From Halobacteriovoraceae bacterium (GTDB taxonomy: Bacteria > Bdellovibrionota > Bacteriovoracia > Bacteriovoracales > Bacteriovoracaceae), in NCBI GenBank assembly GCA_002707495.1, contig PAMZ01000006.1, positions 310,001 to 374,000 of the forward strand: a stretch of 64,000 nt of DNA. The letters are read 5' to 3'. Under the pieces are notes generated by a model. It did not search any database, had not been told where the DNA came from, and was given only the letters and a program-made list of their open reading frames with translations. Shown piece by piece: positions 61,201 to 64,000 of the stretch. The first letter of the stretch is position 1. Every line of letters starts with the position of its first letter. Both the position numbers and the translations under genes were made by a program.

Positions 61201-63968
61201 ATATTTTCTCCAAGCTGATTCAGTCGACCTTTAAAATAGCTAGCCAGTCGCTTATTTCCCATTTTTTGATAAAAACTCTGATATCTCTCAAGTGCACTAC
61301 GATTATAAGGATCTTTTGCCATAACCTCTTTGATATCTCCAAGCTCTGAATAATTAAAGCTATCAGTATGCACGACCTTGATAGGCTCAGACTTAATCAG
61401 CCCTTTAAAGCTTGTTAACTCGCCCATTTCAAATGATTCAAGCCTTCCAGAAACTAATGCACTTTTATCCTGATCCAGACTTTCCAACTCACTCGTTTGC
61501 AGTTTGCGATAATCGTCCGCTACTGTGAGATAGGGAGTCGCCAGCTGGGTTAAATTGGCTTGGACTTGCATCATAATGTCATCGGTAAGCCCATCAGGGA
61601 TCGGAGTAGACATAATTTCTGTGCCCAATGATAAATAAGCTTGTTTTAAGTACTCTAAGATATAGGCTCTTCCCTCTGAGGGAGAAGCCTCAAGATATTT
61701 TTTAGCTGTGGCAACCAATCTTTCAAGTAACTTAACTTTATATTTAAAACGCCTTTCACTATTTCGACCATAGAACCTATAATTTTTAAATTTTTCATAG
61801 TCCTTATCGATATTTTGAAATGCCAGATCCATCCAAAGAGCACCTGCAAATGTCTTTTGACTACTAACTACTTTAATCGCACTTTTTGACTCTCTAAATC
61901 TATTTGCTAGACTGATTTTACGATCAATTGACCATGGAAGAATGATACTCTTCTCATCGATGAGGTTCGCTTGGTCTAAAGTCGCAAAAAACGCATTTTC
62001 CATCTGTGTATCGAGGGGAGACTTAAAGGTTTTAAGAGCCTTTTTTAGGATTCTATTTCTTTGTTCAAAATTTTGATCAATCTCATAGAGAGCCGCGATT
62101 TTCAAATAGACTTCAAGACCACTAGACTTATTAAGTTCAAATTTTTCCTGTAGCTTCGCAGCCTCAGAAAAACGCCCCATCCGCTCATATTCCACCATAA
62201 GGCTCTTCTCATCTTTAGCCTTCTCCAACAGAGCAACTAGTTTGAGTTGGTCTTTCAATTTGATTGCTAAAACCTTTGCATTTTCACAAGATTTTTTTTC
62301 AAAGATCCCTGCAAAACAATTCTTGTAAAAATGCTCGAGAGAATCTTGGTCTTCACCTTTATTTGCATAGTATTCAAATTGAGATTGAGTTCGAATTTGT
62401 TGCATAGACTCTAGCTCTGATTTTGTTTCCTTATCTGCATTTGCCACATCAAGAGTCAACCAACTATCAGCCTGCTCTGCTAGTAGGTCATATTTCTTTC
62501 TTTGATTATAAATATCCAACGTAAGGTTTTGAGCCAATATAGCCCATTTATCAGCTTTCTTAATTGAGTCTATCTTTGCCAGTGGAACAAACTTAGCCAG
62601 GGCAAAATTAAAATTATTATTTTGGTAATAATGAAGTCCTGCCACATAGTTAAACTCTCTTGCTTCAGGGGTACCTTTTAGAAGTGCAGCCAACTCTAGA
62701 GCTTCTTCTAGAATGATATTTTTTAGTTTTAGCTCCTGAGCCAGAGAAAGCCTCGTTTGTCGAAGTTTTCTAATATGTGAAGTTTCTTTTCCAAACTCAA
62801 TATCTTCTCTAATCCAAATTCCAAGTCTTTGGACTTTTTGAACCTTGTCAGGCTGCGCCTTCAACCAGCCTTGCTGTAATTTAGTTCGCATATCGTCGTT
62901 AGGATAAAACCCTAGATACCTGTCAATCACTCGTCTCAAATAACTTGCATACTGTTTTGGATCTTCTTGAGCCTCTGAACCAAACTGAACAATGACACGC
63001 TTTAGCATCTCCTTAAATTCTTTAGCTTCTTCAGCTTTAGGAGGTAATTCATCATCTCTTCTTATTTCCAATGCACTTAAATATTTTTCAATTTCATCCC
63101 AATCACTAAATCCATAAGATTCCTCAAGAAGCCTCATTTCATAAAAGATATCTGGTGATTTTTGGTTCAAATATATTAAAGCTGTAGCTCCTGCAACTCT
63201 ATTTCCTGCGGAGTAAAAAGATTCAACTAATTGTCTTACTAAATCATGTTTACCGGTTTTATTAACTAAATCTTGAATATAGGAAACTTCATCACTGCCA
63301 TCTGTCGTTCTGTTAGAAAAAAACAACATCAAATCATTAATGATTTTTTCTCTGACTTGCCCTTTCCTATCAAAAAGAGCAAGCTTCAACTCTTCGATTG
63401 CAGAGTCTATCTTGATCTCTTTATAATGGAGCCAAGCTCTCTTATAGTGAGAAAGATTACATGACTCTTTTGTTTCGCATAACTTGATCGCTTCTAAATA
63501 ATAATTATCAGCTCGTTCGAAATTTATTTTTTCCTCATAATACTCAGCTAACGAATAAGCCGCTTCTCTTTTCAAATTATTGTCTGGAGTCTCAGATTCA
63601 AAAACTTCTTTAAAGTAGTTTTTTGCCAAGTCCATTTTATTTAATTTTCGATAGACTCTGGCAACTTGGTACTTAATAAGAATTCTTTTTTGGCCTTGAA
63701 CCTTTTCAACAGAATCGTGTCCCTCAAGTGCTGCAAGATAAAGTGCTAACGCTTTTTTTCTTTGCTGAAACCTTGTTTCACTCTCTACTTCGTCACCTTC
63801 TTGGATGGAAACATCAAAGTACAAGTCGGCAAGCCTAAGTGTAAGTTCTTGTCTGCCATGATCATTTTTATCGAGCGAGCTTCTTAGCGCTTCCATTTCG
63901 TCAATTAAATATTGATCTGCAAAAGCTCCCGAAATAACGACAAAAAAGAGGAAAAAAATCCGCATCAT
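61197..63968 (-). CDS. Large secreted TPR protein, first gene of envelope operon
   Basis: 923 aa. Signal peptide (MMRIFFLFFVVISGAFADQ), then TPR/Sel1-like helical repeats throughout (about 40-210: ALALYLAALEG, YQVARVYRKLNKMDLAKNYF, AAYSLAEYYEEKINFERADN; about 430-560; about 890-915). AGGA is upstream of the ATG and no upstream gene is visible in the last 30 nt, so this may be the operon's first gene. Similar large TPR proteins sit in the Glt gliding machinery. Role: a periplasmic scaffold, by inference. Confidence 0.75.
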   Translation of the reverse strand: MMRIFFLFFVVISGAFADQYLIDEMEALRSSLDKNDHGRQELTLRLADLYFDVSIQEGDEVESETRFQQRKKALALYLAALEGHDSVEKVQGQKRILIKYQVARVYRKLNKMDLAKNYFKEVFESETPDNNLKREAAYSLAEYYEEKINFERADNYYLEAIKLCETKESCNLSHYKRAWLHYKEIKIDSAIEELKLALFDRKGQVREKIINDLMLFFSNRTTDGSDEVSYIQDLVNKTGKHDLVRQLVESFYSAGNRVAGATALIYLNQKSPDIFYEMRLLEESYGFSDWDEIEKYLSALEIRRDDELPPKAEEAKEFKEMLKRVIVQFGSEAQEDPKQYASYLRRVIDRYLGFYPNDDMRTKLQQGWLKAQPDKVQKVQRLGIWIREDIEFGKETSHIRKLRQTRLSLAQELKLKNIILEEALELAALLKGTPEAREFNYVAGLHYYQNNNFNFALAKFVPLAKIDSIKKADKWAILAQNLTLDIYNQRKKYDLLAEQADSWLTLDVANADKETKSELESMQQIRTQSQFEYYANKGEDQDSLEHFYKNCFAGIFEKKSCENAKVLAIKLKDQLKLVALLEKAKDEKSLMVEYERMGRFSEAAKLQEKFELNKSSGLEVYLKIAALYEIDQNFEQRNRILKKALKTFKSPLDTQMENAFFATLDQANLIDEKSIILPWSIDRKISLANRFRESKSAIKVVSSQKTFAGALWMDLAFQNIDKDYEKFKNYRFYGRNSERRFKYKVKLLERLVATAKKYLEASPSEGRAYILEYLKQAYLSLGTEIMSTPIPDGLTDDIMMQVQANLTQLATPYLTVADDYRKLQTSELESLDQDKSALVSGRLESFEMGELTSFKGLIKSEPIKVVHTDSFNYSELGDIKEVMAKDPYNRSALERYQSFYQKMGNKRLASYFKGRLNQLGENI

Positions 63969-64000
63969 CTTAGTCCTATAACCGCCAGTTTTATGGTGGA

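Overview
The window (AT-rich, densely packed, few gaps) looks like a chromosomal segment of a Gram-negative predatory-type bacterium of the Bdellovibrionota, most likely Bacteriovoracales (Bacteriovorax/Halobacteriovorax-like). This is inferred from gene content: LptD and many lipoproteins, a cdaA-cdaR-glmM module, many secreted hydrolase-like proteins, very large secreted proteins, and a Myxococcus/Bdellovibrio-type AgmX/OMBB/TPR envelope operon. No tRNA, rRNA, IS element, prophage or CRISPR array was seen.

Layout. (1) 45-8675, minus strand: MetE-like protein, cysteine desulfurase, IscR-like Rrf2 regulator without Fe-S ligands, then tsaE, nnrED, pdxJ, glmM, cdaR and cdaA. (2) 8737-17395: a PilZ-GAF-AAA+-Fis regulator with a degenerate ATPase, a transglutaminase-elicitor-like secreted protein, an M14 peptidase lipoprotein, a UbiA-like membrane protein, an MFS exporter, queF, a tatA too short for most ORF callers, and a MurQ/GKRP-like SIS protein. 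(3) 17396-17727: a gene-free gap that holds a candidate small RNA with three AGGA hairpin loops, ending in a terminator. (4) 17728-22456: small secreted or unknown proteins, a minimal [2Fe-2S] ferredoxin, a Kazal-like protein, a secreted DNase I-fold enzyme and a DEDDh exonuclease. (5) 22453-29411, minus strand: accD-folC-lptD-amidotransferase-TrpF-like-surE-M23 lipoprotein. (6) 29509-36899: a CREST/ceramidase-like membrane protein, a 1002-aa secreted protein, an MBL phosphodiesterase, rsmI, a STAS protein and a YraN-like nuclease. (7) 36763-43195, minus strand: the ribosome/translation block ffh-rpsP-khpA-rimM-trmD-histidine kinase-SPOUT methylase-rplS-rnhB, with two internal terminators. (8) 43296-53866, plus strand: dusB, two giant secreted proteins, a thioesterase and a sphingomyelinase-like enzyme. 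(9) 53863-63968, minus strand: a nine-gene, mostly overlapping envelope operon (TPR protein, small secreted protein, AgmX/PglI-type TonB-like protein, Ig-like lipoprotein, outer-membrane barrel, TPR/coiled-coil protein, VWA lipoprotein, redoxin) that resembles gliding-machine (Glt) clusters.

Links between regions. Three of the large secreted-protein genes (starts 30661, 44456, 46969) carry the same sigma-28 (FliA)-like promoter pattern, TMAA-N16-NCCGATAR. For two of them the predicted transcription start falls on the ATG, so they may be leaderless. The cdaA start region folds into a hairpin with an ACAAGGA Shine-Dalgarno loop, which matches the CsrA-binding consensus. The AGGA-hairpin RNA at 17424-17500 could be a CsrA sponge. 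Together these suggest, by inference only, CsrA-type control of c-di-AMP synthesis and sigma-28 control of a surface/secreted set.
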